The notes: generated by a model from the sequence alone, not told the origin. A stretch of DNA of 56,134 nt from a bacterium (GCA_021372615.1 JAJFUB010000091.1:1-56134); one strand, 5' to 3'. Shown: positions 25,301 through 34,197, counted from the stretch's first letter. Numbers and translations: made by a program.

Positions 25301-25821
25301 CGTATCGGGGCGGGCTCGTCGTCACGGCCAACCTAAACGAGTCGGAGAACTGGACCGTCACGCAGGGGGGCAAGCAGCACGTGCTGCCACCGTTCGGCTG
25401 GGTCATTACCGGCGGCAAGAGCGGCGTCACGGCCTACAGCGCCCTGGTGGACGACAAGCGCATGGACTATGTCCAGTGCCCTGACTACGTGTATCTCAAC
25501 GGGGGCGAACTGGCGCGGCGCGTCGGGCCGCTGGAAGTGCAGGGCGCGGCGTGGCTGAAGCGTGACGGCAAGGGCTGGCTCGTGATCCCCTGCGGCAAGC
25601 TGGGCCAGTGGGACAAGGACTGGCGCGTGGAGAAGAACCCGGCGGACCGCGGGACGCCGTTGCTTACTGTGGACCTGCCGGCGTTGGGGCTCAAGGGCGC
25701 GCAGGTGACGGGGCTGGCGGAGATGGGCGAGACGGCGGCGGCGCAGACGGAGGCACTGGCCGACGGGCGGCTGAAGATCACGACGAGCGCGCAGGTGCGA
25801 GCGTACCGGCTGCAGCCGTGA
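22333..25821 (+). CDS. Giant secreted GH101-like glycoside hydrolase
   Basis: A 1162-aa exported protein with signal peptide LYLTLLLVAASLAHS. Residues about 20-350 are beta-rich, probably sugar-binding (HFQWYRDTSWGNFSYSWFTV). About 380-640 look like a galactose-mutarotase-type sandwich. A barrel region from about 660 (YGLDHVIANDFAGIFVKSY, FMFGAYIDVTD, CVYLDVTTNRGPDAVDFE, MGYGPTCFLTDEE) is followed by a beta tail. The YLDVTT strand resembles the nucleophile region of endo-alpha-N-acetylgalactosaminidases, but the family call is tentative. ATG 22333 has AGGAG 7 nt upstream. It is divergent from DUF2339. Confidence 0.62.
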   Translation: MRTRCLYLTLLLVAASLAHSQTTPLVAPAEVIAAPLEIEEGQTRDFTVAAPHLAPDQAPVLFVRARVPAGGGGGNFILRVLVDGAPVRDNWFAPRLLNKQPNFDPPGTQYHFQWYRDTSWGNFSYSWFTVFDANPKGNWAGTGQDYDYLLSLDGLVSGQTIKLTVEHTFLGLAAAMKADRAPLLVEKLTVGALPRAELERLQRAVLGGLDIKHAPAVAQVPAGETGVQAYELTWSGRPNPGLQVTFDRLDGWTVDYRSAGSVTLAASVAQRLWRPSVGKLTLGQSDKPVAIALRPPQPIRLDGTCDSANCWVYGPLHFMDKNFTQINASALLADARGAETVVDLGPIRMGYWMLLHGAIPAQQRARWQPPLYFKALQFTADKTKADYTLYLEGLHFYNGNRHPRPAGRPEKPVFPVTDRGNLPTPPAGVKTAAEQTPAGARFTSTAPTGKLVYEVDLGQGCMDGISARWNGGPPFRPCVGGGVLAADTKPLAGKLVSSKLAGGKLTARWRAADGQQWSTDYALDGRSLIVNVYATGGWASGTAFGAVEGLPDVKAVEVPYLKFSRFGGMTGMAVGGGLLVSVVPDLYHSDYSNVEGVLAKPDGGRLQLFKQTVYTPLTNGQRNDLHDRLLITASPEFADALPNHQNPRSPNLERLAPYMFIMSRTMLLNQWDTLKRYGLDHVIANDFAGIFVKSYSEGFGVRWRPHPDYTIQQVQEARAKIKGLGFMFGAYIDVTDQPPLNEWWDEDRVSITATGDLAEAWPGSYCPKTDQMWVLARKTGQKMKELYPPECVYLDVTTNRGPDAVDFEAGYPGAGMARAMVLGVGDSLVETRKWYGSTVSEGIYRWMYAGLSDMDYAQVRMSDGQPRLPLDFDLLKLHPYQIGTMMGYGPTCFLTDEEIKTLGTGAVPGPQVFYKYVATSLAYGHMALLGYGYLPPISRTIHYYALMQGVQQEYLADTVAGIAYWDGAKFLPTSQALQSDAYRRGQVRVTYRGGLVVTANLNESENWTVTQGGKQHVLPPFGWVITGGKSGVTAYSALVDDKRMDYVQCPDYVYLNGGELARRVGPLEVQGAAWLKRDGKGWLVIPCGKLGQWDKDWRVEKNPADRGTPLLTVDLPALGLKGAQVTGLAEMGETAAAQTEALADGRLKITTSAQVRAYRLQP

Positions 25822-25840
25822 CCGGGCGTCCCACAGACGA

Positions 25841-25869
25841 TGGAGACGCGGCGCCTGGCCGCGTCTCCA
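25841..25869. terminator. Hairpin between convergent genes, possible bidirectional terminator
   Basis: A perfect 12-bp stem, TGGAGACGCGGC (25841-25852) with 25858-25869, and a 5-nt loop. It lies between convergent genes ending at 25821 and 25893. There is no clear T tract on either side, so terminator function is inferred from position. Confidence 0.45.
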
Positions 25870-25892
25870 CTTGATGCAGGGCCGAGGCGGGA

Positions 25893-26561
25893 CTATGTTG
25901 TCGGGTTCATGGCCCCGGCAACGTACTGGCCCCAGCAGGTATTGCCCTGAAGCCACTTGGCGTGCCCGTCAATGAACCCGATATTGAGGCCCTCGTTGTG
26001 CGGCACGAGCCAGATGTGCGTGGAATTGACGTTGGTGCTGTTAGGGCAGCTAGCGCTGGGGGCGCCCCACATCGCGCACCTGCTGGCCGTCAGGAAGCCC
26101 CGGATGTCACCCAACGACGGGTGGTTGCTATCGGCGACCAGGAACTTGGCGGCGGGCGTCGGTATCTGGGCGAGGGCGATCGAGGAGCCCCACAGGGAGT
26201 TGACGAAGGCATAGCACGGGCGCTGCGGGTATGTCATCCCGTGGTAGCCCATGCTCGTGCCCCCATAGACACTGCTGGGGCAGTTGAAGACCTGCCAGCC
26301 CTTGATGTAGGGCTCCAACTGGTGGGGCCAGAAGATCCACGGAGACACTGTGTAGGACCCGGAGGCGTAGGCAGGGAACCTCTCGTCGTAGTCCTGGACA
26401 TACTGCAACATGGCCAGGGTGATCTGTTTGACATTGCTCAGGCAGCTTGTCTGTCGTGCCTTCTCTCGTGCCTTGGCGAACACCGGGAACAGGATCGCGG
26501 CCAGGATCGCGATGATTGCGATCACGACCAACAGCTCAATCAGCGTGAAGCCCTTGCGCAT
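25893..26561 (-). CDS. Prepilin-like (type IV pseudopilin) protein with H-x9-DG motif
   Basis: A 222-aa protein. The N terminus [14 protein letters not shown] is a class III prepilin leader: PilD-type cleavage after Gly4, methylated Phe and Glu at +5. A long hydrophobic helix and [12 protein letters not shown] follow. The C-terminal [16 protein letters not shown] fits H-x9-DG, common in the expanded pseudopilin families of Armatimonadota and Planctomycetes. Several Cys in the globular domain may form disulfides. ATG 26561 has AAAGGAGA upstream; the frame runs open for 307 more codons but that part is antisense to the next gene. Likely surface or secretion-system associated. Confidence 0.85.
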   Translation of the reverse strand: MRKGFTLIELLVVIAIIAILAAILFPVFAKAREKARQTSCLSNVKQITLAMLQYVQDYDERFPAYASGSYTVSPWIFWPHQLEPYIKGWQVFNCPSSVYGGTSMGYHGMTYPQRPCYAFVNSLWGSSIALAQIPTPAAKFLVADSNHPSLGDIRGFLTASRCAMWGAPSASCPNSTNVNSTHIWLVPHNEGLNIGFIDGHAKWLQGNTCWGQYVAGAMNPTT

Positions 26562-26669
26562 ACAGTCTCTCCTTTCAATGCCAACAATAGCCACCATTGT
26601 CTTTATTCGCACCACAGTCACCGGACTCCTGCTGCCCCACCCGCCCCCCTGAGGACAAGGAGCGCCCAC

Positions 26670-27620
26670 ATGCCCGACGACCGCACCAAGGCCATGGACT
26701 TCGACTACCCCGCGTTCATCCCCGTCTCCGTGAGCCTCCTGCCCTCGGCCTGGATCAGGCACCGTGAGGCGCTTGAACAGATCGTGCTGCGCCACCCGAT
26801 CATCTTCGGCGACCGGCAGCAGGGCGCGACGGACTTCGACGTAGTGCCCACGACGTACGCCGCCGGCGAGCACGTGGACGCTTGGGGCTGCGTGTGGAGC
26901 AACATCCACCAGGGCGCCGAGTCCATCGTCACCGGCCATCCTGTCCCCACGCGGGCCGAGGTCCGTCGGCTGCAGGCCCCACCGCCCGGCTCGGGCTTCA
27001 AGCATGGCTTCATGTGGCTCATCCTGGCGGACCTGCGCGGCTTTGAGGAGCTGATGGTAGACTTCGCCGAAGAACCCCCGGAGCTGCAGATGCTCATTGA
27101 CATCGTGCTGGAGTACAACTGCGGAGAGATCGCCCGGATGCTGGAGAGCAAGCCCGCCGTGATGGGCTTCGGCGACGACCTGGGCATGCAGCACGGCCTG
27201 GCCATCGGCGAGCACAAGTGGCGGAAGTACATGAAGCCCTGCTACCGGCGGATGTACGGCATGTGTCACGCCGCCGGGGCGAAGGTGCACATGCACACCG
27301 ACGGGCACATCATCCCGATCATCAAGGACCTGATCGAGTGCGGGGTGAACGTCCTCAACCCCCAGATCCGCGCCAACGGGCTGCACCACCTGGCCCGCGA
27401 ATGCAAGGGCAAGGTCTGCGTGGCCCTGGACCTGGACCGCCAGCTCTTCCCGTTCTGCAAGCCGCAGGACATTGACGACCATGTGCGTGAGGCGGTGGAG
27501 GTGCTGGGGTCGCCGGAGGGCGGGCTGATGCTGGTGGCCGAGTGCGCCGATGATGTGCCGCTTCAGAACATCGAGGCCATCTGCTGCGCTTTGGAGAAGT
27601 ACCGGGGGTACTACGCGTAA
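26670..27620 (+). CDS. Uroporphyrinogen decarboxylase (URO-D) family protein
   Basis: A 316-aa cytoplasmic barrel protein. The C-terminal half ([62 protein letters not shown]) follows the UroD/corrinoid methyltransferase fold. Family members in such genomes are usually methyltransferase-like and not heme enzymes; the HMHTDG segment may bind zinc. The N terminus is shorter and different from HemE. ATG 26670 has AAGGAG 7 nt upstream. It is followed after 45 nt by a PHP-domain gene. Confidence 0.7.
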   Translation: MPDDRTKAMDFDYPAFIPVSVSLLPSAWIRHREALEQIVLRHPIIFGDRQQGATDFDVVPTTYAAGEHVDAWGCVWSNIHQGAESIVTGHPVPTRAEVRRLQAPPPGSGFKHGFMWLILADLRGFEELMVDFAEEPPELQMLIDIVLEYNCGEIARMLESKPAVMGFGDDLGMQHGLAIGEHKWRKYMKPCYRRMYGMCHAAGAKVHMHTDGHIIPIIKDLIECGVNVLNPQIRANGLHHLARECKGKVCVALDLDRQLFPFCKPQDIDDHVREAVEVLGSPEGGLMLVAECADDVPLQNIEAICCALEKYRGYYA

Positions 27621-27665
27621 GGAATGGCGACAGCCGCAACAGCATCAGTGACAGGAGCAAGCACC

Positions 27666-28550
27666 ATGACCAACCCGTTTGCGCAGTCCGGCGAGTGGCT
27701 CAAGGGCAATCTGCACACCCACAGCAACCAGTCCGACGGTGAGCCCTCGCCCCAGCAGATCGTGGACATCTACGCCGAACGCGCCTACGATTTCCTGTCC
27801 ATTACGGACCATAATCGCCTTACGGATGTCACTATTCTGGACGATAAGGGAATAACGCTCATCCCCGGCTCCGAGCTCAACGGCGGGAAGGGTGAGCTGG
27901 GCCAGAGCTTCCATTTGGTGCTCATCGGCCAGCACCGGGAAGTGAAGCCCAGCCCCGAGATGAGCGTCCACGACCTCGTGGCCCTGGCGCACAGTGCGGG
28001 TGAGTTGTGCTGGATCGCCCATCCGAGCTGGAGTTCGCTCACGTCCGGCGATCTGCTGCCTGTGGAGGGCATCATCGGGATCGAGGTCTACAACACGACT
28101 TGCCACCACGGCATCGGGCGCGGGGAGTCGGTCGTGCAGTGGGATGAGCTGTGGGCGCGCGACCGGCAGCCGCTGGGCCTGGCCGTGGACGACGCCCACT
28201 GGCACTACCCGGACGCCATCGGTGGCTGGGTGTGGGTGAAGGCCGCCAGTCGCGACCAGGCGGACCTGCTGGCCGCGATCCGCGACGGGATGTTCTACGC
28301 CAGCACCGGCCCGACCATCGAGGCCGTGGAGTTCAACGGGCGGCAGATGCGGCTGGAGTGCAGCCCGGCGCAGGAGGTGCGCGTGGTCAACCCACGGCCC
28401 GGCGTCGGCTGGACCAGCTTCCGGCTCGGGCGCCCGGGCCCGTACACGCAGATCGAGTGGACCATCCCCGACGCCTGGAACATGGTCCGTGTGGAGATCA
28501 TGGACGAGACCGGACGCCGGGCCTGGACGAACCCGTTCATCTTTGACTGA
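27666..28550 (+). CDS. PHP-domain metal-dependent phosphoesterase
   Basis: A 294-aa protein. NLHTHSNQSDGEPSP gives the HxH and Asp of PHP motif I, and LSITDHNRLTD motif II. CWIAHPSW and GLAVDDAHWH supply later His/Asp ligands. The last 70 residues (MRLECSPAQEVRVV, FRLGRPGPYTQIEW) look like an added beta domain. It probably hydrolyses a phosphomonoester or diester of unknown identity. ATG 27666 has AGGAG 8 nt upstream; ATG 27624 lacks a good ribosome site. Confidence 0.8.
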   Translation: MTNPFAQSGEWLKGNLHTHSNQSDGEPSPQQIVDIYAERAYDFLSITDHNRLTDVTILDDKGITLIPGSELNGGKGELGQSFHLVLIGQHREVKPSPEMSVHDLVALAHSAGELCWIAHPSWSSLTSGDLLPVEGIIGIEVYNTTCHHGIGRGESVVQWDELWARDRQPLGLAVDDAHWHYPDAIGGWVWVKAASRDQADLLAAIRDGMFYASTGPTIEAVEFNGRQMRLECSPAQEVRVVNPRPGVGWTSFRLGRPGPYTQIEWTIPDAWNMVRVEIMDETGRRAWTNPFIFD

Positions 28551-28573
28551 GTCAGTCCGTAGGAGGGAGACCT

Positions 28574-29554
28574 ATGAAACGAGTGCTGGCGGTAGCGGTT
28601 GCGATGCTGTGTGTCGTCGCCCTGGCGGCGGCGCAGGAGCAGCCCATTCTGCTCCGGTACAAGTTCACGGCGGGGCAGACGGACGTATACACCACCCGGG
28701 CCACCGGCACCTTGCCGGTCAACCTCAACCCCGGGCCAGAAACCGGCATCCCGGCCATGGGCTTTGACACCACGCTTGAGATGTCGCTCACGATGCAGAA
28801 CGCCTGCAAGGCGGTGAACCCCGACGGGTCGGCACAGGTCGAGACGACCATCCCCGTCATGACGGTGCGCATGGGCATCGCCGTGGCCGAGCAGCCCATG
28901 GACATCGTGATGAAGTGGGAGAACGGCAAGCTCACCAGCAGCGTCAACGGGCAGGAGCAGCCGCTGGACGAAAACGGCCAGAAGCTGGCCCAGGCGCTCG
29001 CCTCCACCTTCAAGTACACGGTCAAGCCCACGGGTGAGCAGACGCCGGACGCGGAGACCATCAAGCTGATGAACGCGCTGTACAACGCGTCTTCGTTCAC
29101 CGGCCTGGACTTGAGCCGCCTCAGCGCGCTCACCTCCCGCCTCCCGGACGAGGCTGTCGCGCCCGGGGCTGTGTGGAAGGTCGAGGACGAGCAGACCAAC
29201 GCGCAGGGCGGTCTGTCGGGCAAGAGCGAGATCAAGTTCGCCGGCTACGAGGACCTGCAGGGCGTCCGCACCGCGCGTCTGGAGGGCCAGGCCACCATGT
29301 CCATGCACGGCCAGACCCCGGGCACGGGTGGCCCCATGGGCATGAGCTTCAACATCACCAAGCTCGAGACCAACATCGCCTTCGTGAACCACTTTGACCC
29401 CGCCAAGGGCGTCACGCCACTGTCGCAGGCCAACATCGCGCAGAACATGATCATGCTGGTCAGCATGGGCGGCATGGCCGGGGGCCAGGCGATCAACCTG
29501 CCGGTCACAATCGAGAACGCCCAGATGACGATGGAGATGCGCAAGCAGCAGTAG
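28574..29554 (+). CDS. Secreted beta-rich protein, DUF6263-like
   Basis: A 326-aa exported protein with signal peptide VLAVAVAMLCVVALAAAQ. The mature chain starts PILLRYKFTAGQTDVYTTR and alternates hydrophobic beta strands, with GAVWKVEDEQ and TARLEGQATM, as in periplasmic DUF6263-type proteins. No enzymatic motif is seen. The ribosome site AGGAGGGAG is just after the PHP gene stop, suggesting co-transcription. Met is unusually frequent in the C-terminal 70 residues. Confidence 0.6.
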   Translation: MKRVLAVAVAMLCVVALAAAQEQPILLRYKFTAGQTDVYTTRATGTLPVNLNPGPETGIPAMGFDTTLEMSLTMQNACKAVNPDGSAQVETTIPVMTVRMGIAVAEQPMDIVMKWENGKLTSSVNGQEQPLDENGQKLAQALASTFKYTVKPTGEQTPDAETIKLMNALYNASSFTGLDLSRLSALTSRLPDEAVAPGAVWKVEDEQTNAQGGLSGKSEIKFAGYEDLQGVRTARLEGQATMSMHGQTPGTGGPMGMSFNITKLETNIAFVNHFDPAKGVTPLSQANIAQNMIMLVSMGGMAGGQAINLPVTIENAQMTMEMRKQQ

Positions 29555-29569
29555 ACGTGGGCGCAGATG

Positions 29570-29653
29570 TCGCGTGGGCGCGCGTGTCCCCACGCGCGCA
29601 ACCGCCGGGAGCCGACCCCCCCAGCGCGCGTGCGGACACGCGCGCCCACGCGA
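29570..29653. repeat. Paired GTGG-family hairpins, REPIN-like
   Basis: 30-nt arms 29570-29599 and 29624-29653 are reverse complements with one mismatch, each with a 9-bp GCGCGCGTG/CACGCGCGC stem. A single-arm relative is at 51871-51898 and a GC variant at 6982-7010. Confidence 0.7.
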
Positions 29654-29760
29654 CTGCATACCGTCCACGCGGCCAGTCGGCCCGGGCATGAAGGTGTCCG
29701 CCCGGCGCCTGGCGAAAAGACGCCTTCAGTGAGACGCTACTGCTCGAAAGGCGGGATCCT

Positions 29761-30411
29761 ATGGGTAAGTACTGTCTACCGCTGCTAGCGCTACTGGTCG
29801 TTGCTGTGGTCGTGCTGCCGCTGTGTGGCTGTCCGAAGAAGACGGTGGAGACGACGCCGCCGACACCCGACGCCAACCCGCCGTCGGCTACGCCGGCCGC
29901 TCCCCCCGCGGCAGCCCCGGCCGCTGCGGGTGAAGCCAAGTGGATGGAGAATCCCACGGTGGCCGACATTCCGGCCGGCCAGGTCAAGGGCATGGTCAAC
30001 GGCGTGGCCTTCGAGGCCGCTCTGGTCCGCATCGAGAAGGGTGACGGCAAGTGCAAGCTGGAGATGACGGACAAGGCGCCTGACAAACCCACCGGGATGC
30101 TGATTGACGACACTGAAGTGAAGATGGAGTTCACGCTGGAGCCGGGCAAGCCGGGCGAGTTCATCAAGAAGATGGCTGACAAGGACCCCGAGAACACCGA
30201 CGGGTGGTACAGCTACGAGCAGAAGGACGGCTCGCCCATGACGATGAACTCCGACTGGGCCGTCGCGCTGAAGATTGATGAGTGGACGCTGGCCAAGGAC
30301 CCCAGTGACACGGCCGTCCTCGGCAAGGTCAAGGGCAAGATCTTCCTGGTCTTCAAGGACGACCCGAAGACGTTCGTGGCCGGCGAGTTTGAGGGGGTCT
30401 ACTTCGAGTAG
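29761..30411 (+). CDS. Hypothetical lipoprotein
   Basis: A 216-aa protein with hydrophobic segment LLALLVVAVVVLP and lipobox PLCGC, giving an acylated Cys24. A Pro/Ala-rich tether of about 35 residues precedes a beta-rich domain (VKGMVNGVAFEAALVRIEKG, KVKGKIFLVFKDD). It is likely anchored in a membrane facing outward; no function is recognisable. GGCGGG lies upstream of ATG 29761. A strong terminator follows at 30436. Confidence 0.7.
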   Translation: MGKYCLPLLALLVVAVVVLPLCGCPKKTVETTPPTPDANPPSATPAAPPAAAPAAAGEAKWMENPTVADIPAGQVKGMVNGVAFEAALVRIEKGDGKCKLEMTDKAPDKPTGMLIDDTEVKMEFTLEPGKPGEFIKKMADKDPENTDGWYSYEQKDGSPMTMNSDWAVALKIDEWTLAKDPSDTAVLGKVKGKIFLVFKDDPKTFVAGEFEGVYFE

Positions 30412-30435
30412 CCGCTAGTCACCGTTGAGCCCCGG

Positions 30436-30465
30436 AACGCGCCCTCCCCTCGGAGGGCGCGTTTT
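30436..30465 (+). terminator. Rho-independent terminator
   Basis: A perfect 12-bp stem, AACGCGCCCTCC (30436-30447) with 30452-30463, a CCTC loop and a short T run (30462-30465), just after the lipoprotein gene. Confidence 0.8.
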
Positions 30466-30483
30466 CCGTGGGGACAGGCAGTG

Positions 30484-31800
30484 ATGGCCCGGCGGGTGGC
30501 GAAGTGTTCTGTCATGGATGAACTGGCCGCCGCCCTGTCAGACCAGCTCCGCGCCCTGCCCGTCGTGGATGCCCACGAGCACCTGCACGCCGAGGAGAAG
30601 CGTGTGGCGCGGCGGGTGGATGTCTTCCTGCTGTTCTACCAGTACCTCGCCGCCCAGTACATCTGCGCCGGGATGCCGCCGGAGCGCGCGCAGGCCCTCG
30701 AGCGCGAGGACGTGCCCCTGGACGAAAAGTGGAGCATCCTGGCGCCGTATCTGGACCTGGTGCGCGACAACGCCGTGGCGCGGCCGCCGTTTGAGGCGCT
30801 CAGGCACTACTTTGGCGAGGACGACCTGACGGCCGACAACTTCGCGCGGCTGACAGAGAAGATGCGCGCCCACAACCAGCCGGGCCTGTTCGAGCGCTGC
30901 CTGCGGGAGGACTGCGGCATTGTGGCCGTGCTCAACCAGAACCGCACCATGTGGCGGACCGACCTGTTCCGGCCGATCCTGTTCGAGACGCGCTTCATCG
31001 GCGGGCCCAACCGGGAGGGCTACCAGGCCGTGATGACCGAGGCCGCCGACCCCGACCGCTGGGCGCTGTGTGATGATGCCCTGGGCGGCGTGGACGATGC
31101 CCTGTTGCTGCCCCCCACCCTCAACGGCCTCCTCGAGGCCATGGAGGCCCTCCTGGAGCGCCGCCGCGAGGAGGGCATGATCGGCGTCAAGAGCATCGGC
31201 CTCGCCCATGTGCCCGTCGAGCAGACACAGGCCCTGGCCGCCTACCAGCACCTGCGCGCCGGGCACGCCGACGGCGACGACCTGGCGGCGCTGCAAAGCT
31301 ACCTGCGCGACCGAATGTGGGAGGCCTGTGGGCGGCTGGGCCTCGTGGCGGTGATCCACACCGGCGTCTGGGCGGGCAACTATGCCGACCCCACGACCAT
31401 CCGCCCCACGAACGTCCTGCCCATGGCCCTGGCGCACCGGGACACGCGCTTCGACCTGTTCCACGCCGGGACGCCCTCGCCCGCCGACGCGGGGATGGTG
31501 GCGCGGGCCACCCACAATGTCTGGCTGAACCTGTGCTGGAGCCACCTCATCTCCCCGCTGCTGTACGGGCAGGCCCTGGACCTGTGGCTCGACTTCGTCC
31601 CCGCCAATCGTGTCATCGGCTTCGGCGGGGACTACTGGTGGAACGTAGAGAATGTGTACGGGGCGCTGCTGCAGGCGCGGGAGGCCATGGCGCAGGTGCT
31701 GGCCCGGCGCGTTCGAGCAGGCAGCCTCACCGAAGCCCGTGCGCTGCACCTCGCGCAGCGCTGGCTACACGACAACCCGCGGGATCTGTACAGCCTGTAG
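30484..31800 (+). CDS. Amidohydrolase-superfamily metal-dependent hydrolase
   Basis: A 438-aa cytoplasmic barrel enzyme. VVDAHEHLHAEEKR has the HxH metal motif, VAVIHTGVWAGN supplies a later His, FHAGTPSP another, and GFGGDYWWNVEN the terminal catalytic Asp. The order fits the amidohydrolase_2 / uronate isomerase-like group. The substrate is unknown; a sugar acid or aromatic acid is possible. ATG 30484 (AGG 5 nt upstream) is chosen over GTG 30481 and ATG 30514, but the evidence is weak. It lies after a terminator, so it likely has its own promoter. Confidence 0.72.
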   Translation: MARRVAKCSVMDELAAALSDQLRALPVVDAHEHLHAEEKRVARRVDVFLLFYQYLAAQYICAGMPPERAQALEREDVPLDEKWSILAPYLDLVRDNAVARPPFEALRHYFGEDDLTADNFARLTEKMRAHNQPGLFERCLREDCGIVAVLNQNRTMWRTDLFRPILFETRFIGGPNREGYQAVMTEAADPDRWALCDDALGGVDDALLLPPTLNGLLEAMEALLERRREEGMIGVKSIGLAHVPVEQTQALAAYQHLRAGHADGDDLAALQSYLRDRMWEACGRLGLVAVIHTGVWAGNYADPTTIRPTNVLPMALAHRDTRFDLFHAGTPSPADAGMVARATHNVWLNLCWSHLISPLLYGQALDLWLDFVPANRVIGFGGDYWWNVENVYGALLQAREAMAQVLARRVRAGSLTEARALHLAQRWLHDNPRDLYSL

Positions 31801-31932
31801 CGGCGCGCCCGCTGTGACGACTGCGTCGAACCGCTCGACAGCCAGGAGTCGCCGGTGCAGGCAGGTGGCTCTTGATGTCGCCTCGAATGTGGTATCGCGG
31901 GAGCGAGTACCCCAGACAGCGGTGCATACACC

Positions 31933-33132
31933 ATGTATGAGTTCACCTCCTCCGAAGACATCGCCGCACTCCGATCACGCGATGCCGCCTTCAGCATGCT
32001 CGATGGTCACGCCGCGGAGCGCTACGCCGAGATCCGGACCGACGGCCGGTACCGCGCGCCGGTGGTGAAAAGCTACGTCATTGAGACCGTCCCGAAGCGC
32101 CAGCAAGGGCAGCTGACAATGGAGCAACTGCTTCGGGGGTCGGGACTCTGCACGCAGCAGTTCGACGACATGATCTTCCGCGTTGGCGATGAGACGTTCG
32201 GCAAGTGGCTGGGGATTCTGGAGCGTGTGTCGCCACGGTTCCTAGTCCTTCACACCACCGAGAAGGTTCATTACACAGACAATATCGTCCACAAAGCCCT
32301 CGCTGCCAGCCCGTACCTCGACAACATGTGGGTTGCAGGGCTCTACTTCGACCGCCTGTGGGACTCGGTCCGCCAGTCGGCCTCCAACAACGCCTGGATC
32401 AGGATGAAGTTCGAGAGCGAGAACCGGTATGAGACGGACGTTGACACCGTTGACGCGCCCGAGAATGTTGTCCGGGAGAGGGGGATAACCCGTTCGGCGG
32501 CGACCACGTTCAGCGAACGCCTTCGGGTGCTGGGCAGAGTTCTGCCTGGACTTCGCGACAACTACGCGCCATTCCACGCGATGTCGATGCTAAGGCTGCC
32601 CCCGGCAGGCGGAGGAAAGGGCGGGTCGGACCTTCACTCCACCGGGAAGGTCACGAACTGGGCCCAGAGCTTCTACGAGCACCGCCTCACGGTGGTGAGG
32701 GCCCTTCGCGGTTACGAACACAGCACTGCTGCCATCGAGGAGGACCTCCCGGTCGGTCTGGAGCCAGTGCCGGACGGTTCCGCTGTCTCCATTCGGGGCT
32801 CAGCGCTGCACGTCAAGTTCCTGCACCCGCTGTCTGAAGAAGCACTGGAACGCTTCCTCTCATCCACCATCGCGAAGGGCAGACCGCCCTTTCGCCTGTG
32901 GGGACAGCCGATCCGCATATCCTCGCGACGCTATCACGTGTACGGTGTCGACCTCCACCTACTCCAGCAGTTCACCATGGAGATCACTCCCGACGGGTGC
33001 GTCGTCACCATCGGCTCGGGTACCTGTGGGAATGTGGTCCATCGCCTGATTGCCAACATACAGCAACACCTTGTGCCCCGAGTAGAAGCGACCATAGGCG
33101 GAAAGCCGTATGCGGACTACATTCAGGCCTGA
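31933..33132 (+). CDS. Hypothetical protein, first gene of a two-gene island
   Basis: A 399-aa protein with no signal peptide or membrane segment that I do not recognise. It is mixed alpha/beta, with charged N-terminal half (VVKSYVIETVPKRQQGQLTM, FGKWLGILERVSPRFLVLH) and a beta-rich C-terminal third (ALHVKFLHPLSEEALERFL, FTMEITPDGCVVTIGSG). Codon use differs from neighbours: four ATA codons and many A/T-ending codons where flanking genes are almost all G/C-ending. There is no clear ribosome site before ATG 31933. GTG of the nuclease-like gene follows after 12 nt with AGGGGGA between them, so the pair is probably one transcript. Confidence 0.65.
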   Translation: MYEFTSSEDIAALRSRDAAFSMLDGHAAERYAEIRTDGRYRAPVVKSYVIETVPKRQQGQLTMEQLLRGSGLCTQQFDDMIFRVGDETFGKWLGILERVSPRFLVLHTTEKVHYTDNIVHKALAASPYLDNMWVAGLYFDRLWDSVRQSASNNAWIRMKFESENRYETDVDTVDAPENVVRERGITRSAATTFSERLRVLGRVLPGLRDNYAPFHAMSMLRLPPAGGGKGGSDLHSTGKVTNWAQSFYEHRLTVVRALRGYEHSTAAIEEDLPVGLEPVPDGSAVSIRGSALHVKFLHPLSEEALERFLSSTIAKGRPPFRLWGQPIRISSRRYHVYGVDLHLLQQFTMEITPDGCVVTIGSGTCGNVVHRLIANIQQHLVPRVEATIGGKPYADYIQA

Positions 33133-33144
33133 CAGGGGGACGCC

Positions 33145-34197
33145 GTGACCTGGGATGATCTTGCCAAGGACGAGCTCTACCAGCTGAATCTCTACCTACA
33201 CCTCGCCGGCATCGGCCCCGCGACCGGTGGCGCGGACAGCATCCGCCCGGTCTTCGCACAGCATGGCTATGCCGTCAAGGCTCTGTCCCCACCGCTGCAC
33301 CCGGTACCCTCCGCGACCAGTGGCAGCGTCGGAGCCAGGGTCAACAGCCACTGCCGACCCGACATACTGCTGTATGCGGCTGCGGGTGCAGCGATCATCC
33401 TTGAGCTGAAGACAGCGAGTTTCGGAGCCAGGTCGTCCACAGCGGCGCAGCTGAGGGTGCTGTTGACTGTCGACCCCGAGGACCTTGCGCAGAGACTGGG
33501 CCGCGCTCATCCGCCCTCCCCTGTGCGCCTCGTCGTGGCCGTGAATGGCGCGAGAAGCAGGATGGAGGAAGGGCTTGCCGAAGTGGCTCAGCAGTGCGCG
33601 GGATGGCAGACCTGTCAGAGCGCCACGGTGTTTGGTCTTGACTTCGACGGCGAGTGCCTAAGGCTGTTACGCGAGGCGCATGAGCCGGTCCTCAGTAACG
33701 AGGGCCCCAACACCGGGGTGATCATAGCAGATGTGGAGCCGGGCGACCTACCTGCCGTCGTCTATCACATACCATATGACCCCGACATCGGGTTGCACAG
33801 CCCCCTCGCGGAGATGCAGTTCACGCAGCGTGTGACGGCTACGCTCTTCGCCTTTCTCCTGGCAGTCCAGCCCGACAAGACGGTTTCGTACCGACTCACC
33901 GAATGCTCGGAGCAGCTCTGTCCCTCCCTGCTTGAGTTGCTGAAGCACAGCGCCTGCCGCAAGAAGTACTTGGAGCGGATCCGCCAGGAGATACAGAATC
34001 TGTGCCCCGACCTGGAACGGTTGGGGCTCAAGACGCAGTACATCGGGCCTACGAAGACGTTCAGCTTCGAGACTCCGCCATCGCACCCCGAGGGGCTACT
34101 CCAGATGATGGGTGCGCTCATCCCTCGGCGTCACGCGCATGGCCAGTTGCGCCTCCCCGAAACAGGCTCAATGGCAGAACAGGCGGGGCACCCATGA
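33145..34197 (+). CDS. Putative PD-(D/E)XK nuclease-like protein
   Basis: A 350-aa cytoplasmic protein. CRPDILLYAAAGAAIILELK has D73, E87 and K89 in the spacing of a PD-(D/E)XK active site on a beta hairpin, and Q102 (AQLRVLL) fits the next helix. The rest is unassigned; the C-terminal half is helical (SLLELLKHSACRKKYLERIR). It could cut nucleic acid in a defence or repair role, but this is inferred from one motif. GTG 33145 has AGGGGGA at 33134-33140. It has four ATA codons, like its partner and unlike neighbours. Its stop overlaps the M55 start (ATGA). Confidence 0.55.
   Translation: MTWDDLAKDELYQLNLYLHLAGIGPATGGADSIRPVFAQHGYAVKALSPPLHPVPSATSGSVGARVNSHCRPDILLYAAAGAAIILELKTASFGARSSTAAQLRVLLTVDPEDLAQRLGRAHPPSPVRLVVAVNGARSRMEEGLAEVAQQCAGWQTCQSATVFGLDFDGECLRLLREAHEPVLSNEGPNTGVIIADVEPGDLPAVVYHIPYDPDIGLHSPLAEMQFTQRVTATLFAFLLAVQPDKTVSYRLTECSEQLCPSLLELLKHSACRKKYLERIRQEIQNLCPDLERLGLKTQYIGPTKTFSFETPPSHPEGLLQMMGALIPRRHAHGQLRLPETGSMAEQAGHP

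Noticed and set aside
25962-26669. Plus-strand frame upstream of the UroD-family gene
   Set aside because: It is antisense to the prepilin-like gene. AAGGAG and sequence similarity place the start at 26670.
29690-29727. Riboswitch in the leader of the lipoprotein gene
   Set aside because: GAAGGTGT can pair with ACGCCTTC, but no conserved riboswitch core was recognised and the stem is short.
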